A stretch of 27,412 nt of DNA from Atopobiaceae bacterium UBA1367 (lineage in GTDB: Bacteria > Actinomycetota > Coriobacteriia > Coriobacteriales > Atopobiaceae): assembly GCA_002305995.1 (NCBI GenBank), contig DBRN01000001.1:1-27412 (forward strand), read 5' to 3'. The notes beneath the pieces were generated by a model. It saw only the letters and a list, made by a program, of their open reading frames with translations, had not been told where the DNA came from and made no database searches. Each line of letters opens with the position of its first letter. Within the stretch, counting starts at the first letter, position 1. A program made the position numbers and the translations under genes. Below, piece after piece: positions 7,291 to 15,970 of this stretch.

Positions 7291-7596
7291 ATGGGCAAGA
7301 AGGCAGCGGAGGCACTTGAGATCTCCTACGATCAGCTGGCGGAGTACCTGCACGTCAACCACTCCGTCTACATGAAGGTCGACAACACTGTCTATTACCT
7401 GACCGACTGCAACTTCGAGGCATGGCGCGCGCAAGACACCAGCCGTCGCAACCACAAGAACCACTTCGTGGACTGCAGCCCTCTCGTCCCCACGGTCGAC
7501 GAGTTTCTCTCCCTTCCCTTCATCCATGGCAAGACCATCGAGGAGGAGTTCGCACACGCGACCTTCTACGCCTCGACAAGCGGCAAGGACGCGTAG
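7291..7596 (+). CDS. Hypothetical 101-aa protein
   Basis: I do not recognise a family. The start at 7291 (MGKKAAEALEIS) has GGAGAAAGGA ending six bases upstream; an in-frame TTG at 7264 would overlap that site and is unlikely. The protein is soluble, of mixed charge and aromatic-rich, with no signal peptide or membrane helix. Visible patches are YDQLAEYLHVNHSVYMKVDN, then TVYYLTDCNFEAW, then the basic TSRRNHKNHFVDCSP and an acidic IEEEFAH near the C terminus. Its codon use and GC resemble its neighbours, which argues for a real gene. It stands alone between array B and a strong 13-bp hairpin, so it is probably monocistronic. Confidence 0.75.
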   Translation: MGKKAAEALEISYDQLAEYLHVNHSVYMKVDNTVYYLTDCNFEAWRAQDTSRRNHKNHFVDCSPLVPTVDEFLSLPFIHGKTIEEEFAHATFYASTSGKDA

Positions 7597-7630
7597 CGCC
7601 CGCTTGCATGGCGCACAACCAGGCAGGCAG

Positions 7631-7663
7631 CGGAGGCCCCCGATGTGACGTCGGGGGCCTCCG
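7631..7663. terminator. Strong hairpin between convergent genes
   Basis: CGGAGGCCCCCGA (7631-7643) and TCGGGGGCCTCCG (7651-7663) form a perfect 13-bp stem with a 7-base loop. It lies 34 bases past the stop of the 101-aa gene and about 75 bases past the stop of the convergent permease gene, so it may serve both. Neither side has a T-run. Confidence 0.65.
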
Positions 7664-7738
7664 CCATGCGGCAGGAGGGCGATGGCCGCCAGTGGCGTGA
7701 TGCCACCGGCGGACATCACACCCAGGATGCAACGGGCC

Positions 7739-8946
7739 CTACTGGTAATGCAGCGACTCCACCGGATCGAGCTTGGCGGCGCGTCGTGCCGGGTAGTAGC
7801 CAAAGGCGACACCGATCAGCACGCAGATCCCCGTCGCGATGCCAACCGCCTGGGCGTCGATCACGGGCGTGACCGTAGCGGGGGCGCTCCCCGTCTGCAC
7901 GAGCCCTCCCGCAAAGCCCGTGAGGGCGAATGACCCCAGGTAGCCGAGGACGATGCCGATCACGCCACCCGCGAGGCACAGGCACACCGACTCGAGCAGG
8001 AACTGCTTGGTGATGTCGGAGCTGCGCGCGCCCAGCGCCTTGCGCAGGCCGATCTCGCGGATGCGCTCGGTCACGTTGGTGAGCATCATGTTCATGATGC
8101 CGATCCCCCCCACCAGAAGCGAGATGCTCGCAACGGAGGTCATCATCAGCTGGAACGAGGCCATCATCGAGTCGAGCTCGTCCATGACCGACTGCATCGT
8201 CATGACGTAGACGTTCTCCTCGTCGTCCCCGTCCAGCTGGAAGTAGGAGACGAGCGCGGCCTTCGTCGTCTCGGTGATGGCCTCCATGTCGGTTCCCTCG
8301 CGGGCCAGCCCGCTGAAGTCGTTGACGCTCATGCTGCCCGTGATGCGCGCCCCACAGGTGGAGAAGGGAATGTAGAGCATGCCGCTGCCGCCCATCATCA
8401 CGGATCCCGACTCGATGACCCCGACGACGGCGTATGACACGTTGTTCAGCGAGATGGTCTTGCCCACGACAGGCTCGTCGGGGTTGCCGTAGAGCTCCTT
8501 GACCGATCCCTTGTCCAGCACGACGACGAGCGCGCCCGAGTCCTGGTCACGCTGGGTGAAGAGGCTGCCCTCCACCGGATCGAGCCCCATGACCTCGAAG
8601 TAGCTGGGCAGCACGCCTATGACGGTTGGCGTGAAGGTCTTGGTCTCCGACTTTGCCTCGGCGGCGCCGTAGGTCGCCGCGGTCAGGCACTCGTATTCCG
8701 GCATGAGCTCGGCGAGGCGATCGAGGTCGTCGAGGGTGACCTCGCGATTGGGATAGGCGTACATGGAGACCATGCGTGCCTGGTTGAGGCCCAGCTCCCC
8801 CATGAGCGTCTGCTTGATGCCACCGATCAGTGCGGTCATGGCAATGACCGCACTGATGCCGATGACGATGCCCAGCACCGTGAGCAGGCTGCGGCCACGG
8901 TTGGCGTCGAGCGCGGAGGCGGTCTCGTACACAAGGTCCCTGGCTC

Positions 8947-8950
<4 letters not shown>
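7739..8950 (-). CDS. ABC transporter permease, MacB/YknZ-like (FtsX domain)
   Basis: A 403-aa membrane subunit of a MacB-type ABC exporter. The start at 8950 (MRARDLVYETASAL) has GAGGAG five bases upstream and overlaps the ATPase stop in an ATGA, the sign of coupled translation; the longer open frame to 9331 runs through the ATPase gene in another frame. Helix 1 is at about 20-44 (LLTVLGIVIGISAVIAMTAL), followed by a large extracytoplasmic MacB-PCD domain (about 45-270). Three helices follow near the C terminus (SISLLVGGIGIMNMML; CLAGGVIGIVLGYLG; GIATGICVLIGVAFGYYPA). RIREIGLRKALGA and the closing PARRAAKLDPVESLHYQ are family hallmarks. It should form a dimer with the ATPase next door. The cargo is unknown; antimicrobial peptides or toxins are the precedent. 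Confidence 0.93.
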
Positions 8951-9675
<725 letters not shown>

Positions 9676-9678
9676 GGG

Positions 9679-11350
9679 CTATCCGAGCTCCTCGGACGAG
9701 GCATCGGCGAATTCCTCCGCCGCAGCGCCGCCGACAAGCAGCAGCGTGTCGCCCTCAGAGAGACCCTCCTCGATCACGGCCTCGCTCGCGTTGCGGGCGC
9801 CCACCTTGACCGGGCGCGTCTCGGTCGCAAGGGTCTCCTCGTCGGTCACGACCTCGACGGTCGTGCCGTCCTCGCCCTCGATCAGCGCGGTCGCGGGCAC
9901 CACGAGCGCGTCCTTGATGTCGACGGTGTAGATCTTCACGCTGGCCGTCATACCCGGGCGCAGCGCCGGATCGGGATGGGGGATCACCAGCCCCACGTGG
10001 AAGGTCACGATGCCGCCACCGTCGCCGTCCGCCTCACCCGAGGCGCCCGTCGCAACCGTGGCGACCTCCTGCACCTGGGCGTCGAGCTCCACGTCGGGCA
10101 GGGCGGAGAAGGTCACCTTCGCCCATTGGCCCTTCTCGATGCTCAGGATGTCGATCTCGTTGACCTCGATGTTGACGGTCATCTTGTTGACGTCGGAGAT
10201 CTGCACGAGCGGGACGGCACTCGAGGTGTCGGACGTGCCCCCCCGCCGCGCCACCGACCGCCGCGCCGACCTTGGCACCGACGGCGACGACGTTGCCCGA
10301 GGAGGGGGCCTTCACCTTGCGCTTGTCGGCGGTGGCGACAGCCTCGTCGTAGGCTTCCTTGGCCTTCTGGAGCGTCATGCTGGCGCTCGTCACGCCGTCC
10401 CGCGCGCTGTCGATCGCCGAGACGAGCGACACGTCGTCGGGCGCCTCGGGGTAGGTGGGTTCCTCACCTGCCGGCTGGGGCTCGTCGCCGACCCTGGCCA
10501 AGGCGTCCTGGTACTGCTTATAATTCTCGCTGTCCACAAGGAACTGCTTGTACAGGCTCTCCCACTTCTTATACTCATCTGACGTTTTATCAAAATTAGG
10601 AGGAATGGTGCCTGGATCCTGTGGTTCACCACAGGCGAGCTTGTCGGCATCCTCTTTCCTACCCTTCCAATCCTTGTGTAGCTTGTCGTATCTCTTGGAG
10701 AGATACTCCCACTCCTTATGGGCTTGATCCGCCTCACTCCATGCCTGGTTGTACCGGCACCATGCGTCATCGCGCGCCGCCTCGGCGGAGGAGACGCCGT
10801 CCTGCGCGGAGGCAAGACCCTGCTGCGCGGACTGCACCTCCTGGCCGGCATCGCGGATGGCCTTGTCGAGGCTGTCGTTCTTGAGCGTGAAGAGCAGGTC
10901 GCCCTCCTTGACCTCTTGGCCCTCGCTCACGCGGACGTCCTCGATGATGCCGTCCACCTCGGGGGTGACGATCACCGTGCTGCCAGCCTTGAGCGCACCC
11001 GACGCCGAGATGACGTTCTGGAAGTCGATGCGCTCGACGACGGCCGTCTCGGGAACGTGCTCCTCCTCCGGGGCCATGCCCGCCAGGATCCTCTGCCCGA
11101 CCACCACCGCTATGAGGCCGACCACCAACGCGCAGGCCGCGATGATCTTGATCCGCTTCTTGCGCCTCTTCTCCGCGCGCCGGCGCTCGAGGTTCCTCAG
11201 CGCCAGCTGGCCGTCAGCATCGTCGTCTGCCGACGTGCCGGCCAAGGCGGTCGTTGCCGTCAGGAGCTCCAGCGGCTCGGCGGCATGGCGCGGCTCGGCA
11301 GGCGTGCCGGAAAGCTCGGAGGTGGCGTTCGTCTCATCGGAAGGAGTCAT
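9679..11350 (-). pseudogene. MacA/YknX-like exporter adaptor, frameshifted at a G7 run
   Basis: The HlyD-type adaptor of the exporter is split between two frames. The first part (start 11350, MTPSDETNATSE) has a membrane helix at about residues 60-85, a lipoyl half-domain (TPEVDGIIEDVRVSEGQEVK), a long Lys/Glu-rich coiled coil, and the second lipoyl half (VKAPSSGNVVAVGAKVG). The frame then leaves the family. The beta-barrel and membrane-proximal parts (LVQISDVNKMTVNIEVNEID onward) continue in the next frame to 9679. The switch fits the seven-base run at 10238-10244 (C on plus, G in the gene): with six G the protein reads GGAAGGTSDTSSAVPLV and is 556 aa. Both halves are otherwise intact, so this is a recent event, a phase-variable tract or a base-calling error. 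Bases about 10505-10740, inside the coiled coil, are clearly lower in GC than the rest. GGGG is the only ribosome-site-like sequence before the ATG. Confidence 0.85.
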
Positions 11351-11395
11351 ATGCGCCCCATTTCCACGGTGTAATCTCGTTTCGGGACGTAGGAT

Positions 11396-11401
11396 AGTAT
11401 A
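11396..11401 (-). promoter_or_regulatory. Candidate -10 box of the exporter operon
   Basis: On the minus strand this reads TATACT, preceded by GCC, 46 bases upstream of the adaptor ATG. The same GCCTATACT occurs upstream of hisS, and TATACT upstream of the GH13 gene, so this looks like a house-style -10 with a weak -35. Confidence 0.5.
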
Positions 11402-11496
11402 GGCGCACTGACTGCCACAAGGCATCTGACCTTACGCTTCTGTACGCTATGGGAGTTGGGGGGTGCGACCCCACCCATCTGTCGCCCTGCGCGGAG

Positions 11497-11523
11497 CGAG
11501 GGCCGGGGACGCCCCGGCCCTCG
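11497..11523 (-). terminator. Hairpin after the hydrogenase gene
   Basis: CGAGGGCCGGGG (11497-11508) and CCCCGGCCCTCG (11512-11523) form a perfect 12-bp stem with a 3-base loop, directly next to the hydrogenase stop. No T-run follows. It separates the hydrogenase from the exporter operon downstream. Confidence 0.65.
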
Positions 11524-11525
11524 TG

Positions 11526-13151
11526 CTACGGGCGCTTCCCGACGCTCGCCTCGGTGGTCTCTGCCACGGCATCCACCCTCTTGCCGTCCTCGTCGCGTTC
11601 CAGCGCCTTGATGAGCACGCGGTAGGCGTTCTCGGTGGCGTTCTTGCGCGGCGAGCGCTGCGCGTAGCGCTTCACGGCCATCTGGGACTTCTTGATGGGC
11701 TGCAGGGTGCCAGCACCGGCCACGCAGCCGCCCGGGCAGGCCATCCCCTCGAGGAGGTAGCCGGGATACTTGCCTCTCACGGCATCCCTGATCATCTGCC
11801 GGCACTCCTCGAGGCCCTCGGCGTTGTGCACCTTGACCTCGATGGAGGGATCCTTGCGCCTGATGACGTTGACCACCGCGGTGGCGACGCCGCCGGCGAC
11901 GGCAAAGTTGCGTCCGTCGGCGCTGGCGACCTCGAAGTCGCTCGAGCTGTCGTCATGCAGCTTGAGGTAGTCTATCTCGCGCGCCTCCATCATGCCGGCC
12001 ATCTCCTCGAAGGTGAGGACGAAGTCGACCTCCGAGCGCACGCTGCGGCGCATGGCCTCGAGCTTCTTGGCCGAGCAGGGTCCCACGAAGACGATCTTGG
12101 CATGGGGATGCTGCGTGCGGATCATGCGCGCCGTGAGCACCATGGGTGTGAGGGCCATCGAGATGCAGTCGGCCTGGTCGGGGAACTCCTTCTTTGCCAT
12201 CACCGACCACGCCGGGCAGCAGGAGGTGCCCATGAAGGGCTTGTCACCCTCGATGACCTCCTCGACGAAGTCGTCGGCCTCCTCGACCGTGCAGAGGTCG
12301 GCACCGATGGCGACCTCCTCCACGCCGGCAAAGCCGAGCAGCTTGAAGGCCTCGCGCAGCTTGCTGACGTTGCCCTTGCCACCGAACTGACCCACGAACG
12401 CCGGCGCGACGGTCGCGATGACCTCCTCCCCGTTGAGGATGGAGTGGATGACCTGGGCGATCTGGCTCTTGTCGGCGATGGCGCCGAAGGGGCAGTTGAT
12501 GAGGCACTGGCCGCAGCTCACGCACTTCTCGTAGTCGATGTCGGCACGACCGTGCTCGTCAGACCCGATGGCCCCCATGCCGCACGCCTCGGCGCACGGG
12601 CGCACGTGGTGGTGGATGGCATGGTAGGGGCACACCCGTGCGCAGCGACCGCAGCCGATGCACTTCCCGTGGTCGATGAAGGCTTTCTTGTTCTTGAACG
12701 AGATCGCGCCCTTGGGACAGGTCTCGCGGCACGGGTGCGCGAGGCAGCCCTGGCACGCGCTGGAGACGCGGTAGACGTTGTCCTCGCAGGCGTTGCACGC
12801 GAACTTGATGACGTTGATCAGGGGCGGCTCGTAGTAGGCGAGGCCTGCGCCCCCGGACTCGGCTATGCCGGCGCTGATGCGCGAGCGACTCTCGGCACCC
12901 TGCAGCGGAAGGCCCATGGCGAGACGGATGCGCTCGCCGATGATGGCGCGCTCGAGGAAGACGCTCTCGCGGTAGGTGGCCACGTCACCGGGCAGGATCC
13001 GGTAGGGCAGCGCGTCGAAGGCGTCGTCGATGGTGGCGTCGGTCCACTCGGGATGCTCGCCGATGGAGTACATGACCTTTGCGACCTCGCGGAAGACGTC
13101 CCGGCGGATGCTGCTCAGGTTGGTGTATACGCCGCGCATGGTGTCAGCCAT
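11526..13151 (-). CDS. Monomeric [FeFe] hydrogenase, group B-like
   Basis: A 541-aa iron-sulfur enzyme expected to interconvert protons and H2 with ferredoxin-type electrons in the cytoplasm. The three H-cluster motifs are present: L1 TSCCPAW (309-315), L2 GPCSAKK (357-363) and L3 EGMACPGGCVAGAG (468-481). The N-terminal half is Cys-rich: CNAC (119-122), CQGC with C141 and C145, a ferredoxin motif CIGCGRCARVC (164-174), CAEAC (186-190) and a second ferredoxin motif CVSCGQCLINC (210-220). GPC in L2 and GAG rather than GGG in L3, plus the CNACEDN/CQGCLAHPC block, point to the group B clade of anaerobic gut bacteria rather than classical group A. The start at 13151 has AGAGAGG upstream; a possible -10 (CATACT) lies about 25 bases further up. 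No hydE, hydF or hydG maturation gene is in the window. The LysR gene lies 107 bp upstream on the same strand. Confidence 0.92.
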   Translation of the reverse strand: MADTMRGVYTNLSSIRRDVFREVAKVMYSIGEHPEWTDATIDDAFDALPYRILPGDVATYRESVFLERAIIGERIRLAMGLPLQGAESRSRISAGIAESGGAGLAYYEPPLINVIKFACNACEDNVYRVSSACQGCLAHPCRETCPKGAISFKNKKAFIDHGKCIGCGRCARVCPYHAIHHHVRPCAEACGMGAIGSDEHGRADIDYEKCVSCGQCLINCPFGAIADKSQIAQVIHSILNGEEVIATVAPAFVGQFGGKGNVSKLREAFKLLGFAGVEEVAIGADLCTVEEADDFVEEVIEGDKPFMGTSCCPAWSVMAKKEFPDQADCISMALTPMVLTARMIRTQHPHAKIVFVGPCSAKKLEAMRRSVRSEVDFVLTFEEMAGMMEAREIDYLKLHDDSSSDFEVASADGRNFAVAGGVATAVVNVIRRKDPSIEVKVHNAEGLEECRQMIRDAVRGKYPGYLLEGMACPGGCVAGAGTLQPIKKSQMAVKRYAQRSPRKNATENAYRVLIKALERDEDGKRVDAVAETTEASVGKRP

Positions 13152-13258
13152 GGTGCACCTCTCTCACGGATTCCCCTGTGCCCAGTATGCCCGATCGGCC
13201 CTGCGCCTGCCGTCCAGAGTCGCGTGCGCGCATGGCGAGCGGCGTGTCGGCCCCCTGG

Positions 13259-14197
13259 TCACACGGACCCGCCGGGGTCCAGCTGATCGGCGAGCAGCTG
13301 GGCGAAGTCTGCCATCACGCTCCACACATGGCTCGACGACCGCCACGCCACGTGGATGTCGATCCGCGCGGCCGGACCCAGGTTCATGACGCACATGGCA
13401 CGCGCCGCCTCGCCTCCCAGCATCGCCTGCGCAAGGTCATGGGGCACGAAGGTCGCCCCGACATCACGCATGGCCAGGTCAAAGAGAGTCTCAGAGTTTG
13501 ATGAGACGACCGGCGCCTCGCCTGGCAGGCCCGCCCGTTCCAGCAGGAGGCGCGAGAGGTCGCCCGGCTCGTCGTGGCGTCCCAGCAGCAGGAAGGGGCA
13601 GCCCTTGAGGGGAGCCAGGCTTCCCGAGCGCACGACCTCCTCCGTCACCTGCCGCGCACGCTCCCCATAGAGCGCGCGCAGCATGCTCCACGAGGCGACC
13701 AGGACGATCTGCTCCGTGCGCAGCAGCCGCGAGTCGACGCCCGCGAGCCCGGCTGGCACCGTGGCCACCACCATGTCGACGCGCCCCTCCCGAAGCGCCT
13801 GGACGAGCTCCGCGTTCTCGCCCTCCTCGACATGGACGCGCACGCCGGGCCTGGACTGCCTGAATGCGGCGATGGCACGCGGCATCAGCAGGCGTCCGCG
13901 CGTCGAGGCGATGCCCACGCGCAAAAGGCCCTGCGCGTCACCCGCGATGTCGGCAAACTCCTGCTCCATCGCCCGGCGGTCGGCCTCGAAGCGGTGCGCG
14001 TAGCCCAGCAGAACCTCGCCCGCATAGGTGAGCGTCAGGGGCACCGTGCGATTGACGAGGCGTACGCCGAGCTCACGCTCCATGCCCGCGATGTGCGCCG
14101 AGAGGGTCTGTTGGGTCACCATCAACCGCTGTGCCGCGCGCGTGAAGCTGCGCTCCTCAGCCAGCGCGATGAAGTACTCCATGCTCGAGAAGTTCAT
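13259..14197 (-). CDS. LysR-family transcriptional regulator
   Basis: A 312-aa DNA-binding regulator of normal family length. The winged helix-turn-helix covers residues 1-60 (MEYFIALAEERSFTRAAQRL, then VTQQTLSAHIAGMERELG), and the rest is the periplasmic-binding-protein-like effector domain (for example GLLRVGIASTRGRLLMP near residue 92 and RVDMVVATVPAGLAGV). The start at 14197 (MNFSSMEYF) matches the usual few residues before the helix-turn-helix; the longer frame adds 19 unconserved residues. GGGGCGG lies a few bases upstream. The effector is not predictable. LysR proteins often control a divergent neighbour, here only the small gene at 14400; the hydrogenase downstream is the other candidate target. 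Confidence 0.9.
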   Translation of the reverse strand: MNFSSMEYFIALAEERSFTRAAQRLMVTQQTLSAHIAGMERELGVRLVNRTVPLTLTYAGEVLLGYAHRFEADRRAMEQEFADIAGDAQGLLRVGIASTRGRLLMPRAIAAFRQSRPGVRVHVEEGENAELVQALREGRVDMVVATVPAGLAGVDSRLLRTEQIVLVASWSMLRALYGERARQVTEEVVRSGSLAPLKGCPFLLLGRHDEPGDLSRLLLERAGLPGEAPVVSSNSETLFDLAMRDVGATFVPHDLAQAMLGGEAARAMCVMNLGPAARIDIHVAWRSSSHVWSVMADFAQLLADQLDPGGSV

Positions 14198-14232
14198 GTC
14201 CGCCCCACAGAATCCAGCAATAACAAAAGTTG

Positions 14233-14275
14233 ATTGTGATAGGCACCAATGCAAACAGTTAGCATAGGTTGTAAC
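14233..14275. promoter_or_regulatory. AT-rich control region with two matching dyads
   Basis: This patch between the LysR gene and the small divergent gene is far more AT-rich than its surroundings. It has ATTG-N10-CAAT at 14233-14250 and GTTA-N10-TAAC at 14258-14275, two 18-bp dyads of the same geometry with centres 25 bp apart. This resembles paired LysR sites upstream of an autoregulated gene. AT-rich -10-like sequences lie nearby on both strands (TATAAA at 14286 on plus; TATGCT at 14261-14266 on minus). Confidence 0.35.
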
Positions 14276-14399
14276 AGAATTGTAATATAAATGTCAAGAG
14301 GCGTGGGCGCTGAGCCAGGCGCGGGTCGGCACCCGTTGGCGTCAGGTGCGAGCGTGCCGTCCGGCGAGTCGCAGGGAGCAGCGAGGGGGGAGCTTCGTC

Positions 14400-14567
14400 A
14401 TGATGAAGGCAGAGGGCACACTCGATCTCAAGAGGGGCGTTCGCTCCCTGCTCAAGGCCACATCCAAGAGACCCACGCGCCGCGCGCCCCAGCGCGTCGA
14501 CCCCCAGCGCGTCGACCCCGCCCTCATCTCCTTTGCCCGCATAGGGCTGCTGGCGTACTATCGCTAG
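14400..14567 (+). CDS. Small hypothetical protein, 55 aa
   Basis: I do not recognise it. The start ATG at 14400 (or the next codon, 14403) has a strong GGGGGGAG seven bases upstream, which is the main reason to believe it. The product is basic (MMKAEGTLDLKRGVRSLL, then KATSKRPTRRAP), contains an exact five-residue repeat QRVDPQRVDP from a 15-bp DNA duplication, and ends in a hydrophobic ALISFARIGLLAYY. It is divergent from the LysR gene across the AT-rich control region and convergent with hisS, the two stops being five bases apart. It could be a LysR target or a chance frame in GC-rich DNA. Confidence 0.45.
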   Translation: MMKAEGTLDLKRGVRSLLKATSKRPTRRAPQRVDPQRVDPALISFARIGLLAYYR

Positions 14568-14572
14568 TGCCG

Positions 14573-15886
14573 CTACGCCCCCAGGCGCTCCGCCACATGC
14601 GAGGCGAGCTCGGCTAGCGGGACCTGCACCTGCTCGTGGCTCGTCATGTCACGCACGGTCGCGACGCCGGCGGCGACCTCGTCGGGGCCAAGCACCACGC
14701 AGATGCGCGCGCCCAGCCTGTTGGCCTGCTTGAACTGAGCCTTCAGCGAGCGGCCCTGGTAGTCGGCCTCGGTGCGGATGCCGGCGTTGCGCAGGGCAAG
14801 CGTCGCCGAGAAGGCGGCCGCACGCTGGTCGGGCATGCTCGCCACGTAGACGCAGCCGGACCCCTCGCCCGCCATCGCGACGCCCTGTGCCTGGAGGGCC
14901 AGGTAGATGCGCTCGAAGCCCACGGCAAAGCCGATGCCCGGCGTGGGCCGGCCGCCCTCGAGCTCCATCAGGCCGTCATAGCGGCCACCACCACCGATGG
15001 CGCCGACGCCAGATCCCTCGACCTCGACCTCGAATACCGTGCGGGTGTAGTAGTCGAGGCCGCGCACCAGCCTGGGGTCCTCGACGTAGGGGATGCCCGC
15101 CTCGTCCAGGTAGCGCTTGACCTGCCCGTAGTGCAAGCGACAGTCGTCGCAGAGGGCCTGGTCGACCTTGGGGGCGGCCTCCATGACCTCACGGCAGCGG
15201 GCGTTCTTGCAGTCGAAGGCACGCAGCGGGTTGAGCGCCGCGCGCTCGATGCAGTCCTCGCACATCTCGTCCGCGTGGTCGAGGATGAAGCGGCGCACGG
15301 CCTCGCGATAGGCCGGGCGGCACGTCCCGTCTCCCATCGAGTTGATGGTCAGGCGCAGCGTGGAGGAGTCGAAGCCCAGACGCCTGAAGTACTCCATGAG
15401 CACGATGACGCACTCGGCGTCGGCGGCGGGATCCGAGGCGCCAATCCATTCGACGCCCACCTGATGGAACTGGCGCAGACGGCCCCTCTGCGGCCGCTCG
15501 CCACGGAACATCGCGCCGGCGTACCAGAGCTTCGCCGGCGCGCCGCCCTGCGGCACGAGGTTGTGCTCGACGGCGGCACGCACCACGCCGGCCGTGCCCT
15601 CGGGCCGCATGGCCATGCGCTGGCGCGGCTTGAGGTGCGCCTCGCTGCCCCTGGCCAGCAGGTCATCGAAGAGCGCGCCCGACACGACGCGGAACATCTC
15701 CTTGCGCACCACGTCAGTCGACTCGCCGATGCCATGCACGAAGGTGTCGACCTGCTCGAGGGTCGGCGTCTCGATGGCGTCGAAGCCATAGGCGTCGAAC
15801 AGCTCGCGCGCGACGTCGGTCATGCGCTGCCAGGCGCGCATGTAGTCGCCATACAGGTCCTCGGTTCCCTGCACCCTCTGTGCCAC
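14573..15886 (-). CDS. hisS: Histidyl-tRNA synthetase
   Basis: A 437-aa class IIa synthetase that charges tRNA-His in the cytoplasm. The start is GTG at 15886 (MAQRVQGTEDLY), with GGAG ten bases upstream; a nearby ATG at 15893 is out of frame. Motif 1 is around IETPTLEQVDTFVHGIGEST, motif 2 MRPEGTAGVVRA, the histidine-specific motif GLDYYTRTVFEVEV, and motif 3 GIGFAVGFERIYLAL. The C-terminal anticodon-binding domain (about 340-437) ends in AELASHVAERLGA. A four-Cys set (CEDC, then CKNARC and CDDC) sits in the insertion domain, as in many bacterial HisRS, and may bind zinc. A candidate promoter lies 42 bases upstream. Confidence 0.96.
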   Translation of the reverse strand: MAQRVQGTEDLYGDYMRAWQRMTDVARELFDAYGFDAIETPTLEQVDTFVHGIGESTDVVRKEMFRVVSGALFDDLLARGSEAHLKPRQRMAMRPEGTAGVVRAAVEHNLVPQGGAPAKLWYAGAMFRGERPQRGRLRQFHQVGVEWIGASDPAADAECVIVLMEYFRRLGFDSSTLRLTINSMGDGTCRPAYREAVRRFILDHADEMCEDCIERAALNPLRAFDCKNARCREVMEAAPKVDQALCDDCRLHYGQVKRYLDEAGIPYVEDPRLVRGLDYYTRTVFEVEVEGSGVGAIGGGGRYDGLMELEGGRPTPGIGFAVGFERIYLALQAQGVAMAGEGSGCVYVASMPDQRAAAFSATLALRNAGIRTEADYQGRSLKAQFKQANRLGARICVVLGPDEVAAGVATVRDMTSHEQVQVPLAELASHVAERLGA

Positions 15887-15927
15887 GGGGCATCAACTCC
15901 AATAGCCGCTCACGTTGCCAAGGGATC

Positions 15928-15933
15928 AGTATA
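15928..15933 (-). promoter_or_regulatory. Candidate -10 box of hisS
   Basis: On the minus strand this reads TATACT preceded by GCC, as at 11396-11401, 42 bases upstream of the hisS GTG. The -35 region is not recognisable. No T-box leader is present; the leader would be only about 35 bases. Confidence 0.5.
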
Positions 15934-15970
15934 GGCGAACCGCCTTCCCCTGGATTGGCGCGCAGAGGTG

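Noticed and set aside
6712..7319. Repeat-peptide genes with ERKSRSC-like 14-residue periods on both strands
   Set aside because: The 42-bp period is a multiple of three, so two of three frames stay open automatically; no start with a ribosome binding site precedes them, and the inverted half produces the same peptide on the other strand, as expected from DNA-level repeats.
11463..13286. Long plus-strand open frame (607 codons) opposite the hydrogenase
   Set aside because: It is a GC-rich shadow of the hydrogenase gene, with no family motif and no ribosome binding site.
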